Source: Gilvibacter sp. (GTDB lineage: Bacteria; Bacteroidota; Bacteroidia; Flavobacteriales; Flavobacteriaceae). From it: DNA of 59,432 bases. This document shows, in pieces, positions 59,430-59,432 of this stretch. The DNA lies in NCBI RefSeq assembly GCF_013214815.1, contig NZ_JABSPU010000012.1:1-59432 (forward strand), in the 5' to 3' direction. The first letter of the stretch is position 1. The number at the start of each line of letters is the position of its first letter. The notes under the pieces were generated by a model. It searched no databases, was not told the origin of the DNA, and worked only from the letters and a program-made list of their open reading frames with translations. The translations under genes were made by a program, and so were the position numbers.

Positions 59430-59432
59430 GAA

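Overview
The window looks like a chromosomal segment of a marine-type member of the Flavobacteriaceae (Bacteroidota). Supporting signs are a type IX secretion (T9SS) C-terminal sorting domain, a Bacteroidota 'putative porin', lipoproteins with Bacteroidota-style lipoboxes, a fused E1 alpha/beta 2-oxoacid dehydrogenase, a YiaA-like protein, a lysyl-tRNA synthetase with a C-terminal extension, and several TAnnTTTG-type -7 promoter elements. Coding density is high. I see no rRNA, tRNA, CRISPR array or transposase. The first gene is cut by the left edge, and the right edge lies in a perfect 21-bp inverted repeat.

Layout. (1) 1-9.9 kb, plus strand: one tight catabolic operon. It holds a 3-oxoadipyl-CoA-type thiolase (partial), an atypical SDR, PaaZ with an extra C-terminal DinB/DUF1569-like domain, a crotonase and PaaY, so it is the lower phenylacetate pathway. 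It runs straight into E2, IlvE and fused E1, a branched-chain amino acid / 2-oxoacid dehydrogenase module. (2) 9.9-16 kb: a T9SS cargo protein, a small nuclease, a DUF4136 lipoprotein, hutU with a small Cys-rich partner, an HEXXH mini-protein and secreted proteins. (3) 15.9-19 kb: a PLP enzyme, a glucosaminidase/LysM lipoprotein and hemL. (4) 19-26 kb: secreted Spy-like proteins, a diheme cytochrome lipoprotein, a 438-bp gap with a LytTR-like operator, promoter and candidate structured RNA, an M14 peptidase, a DCC protein and a helical protein. (5) 26-29 kb: YiaA, then VOC, YCII/DGPF, an ECF sigma factor and GNAT. (6) 29-36.7 kb: a 101-bp palindrome, a paralogous gene pair with one frameshifted copy, lysS, a thioredoxin/TPR protein, a membrane LuxR regulator, an unlisted 52-aa YqaE/Pmp3 gene and lipB. 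(7) 36.7-43.6 kb: an OmpA-family protein, a beta-propeller lipoprotein, rnhB and a porin. (8) 43.6-52.1 kb, minus strand: a seven-gene operon of unknown function built around an unusual AAA+ ATPase, with a coiled-coil protein, two uncharacterised soluble proteins and three membrane proteins. (9) 52.3-59.3 kb: acyl-CoA dehydrogenase, anmK, an amino-acid dehydrogenase, NhaD and an ExbB-ExbD-TonB set.

The best candidate for an undescribed system is the AAA+/coiled-coil/membrane operon at 43.6-52.1 kb. Next come the LytTR-box plus structured RNA locus at 21.16-21.41 kb and the 101-bp palindrome at 29.07-29.17 kb. All family assignments come from reading motifs; no database search was run.
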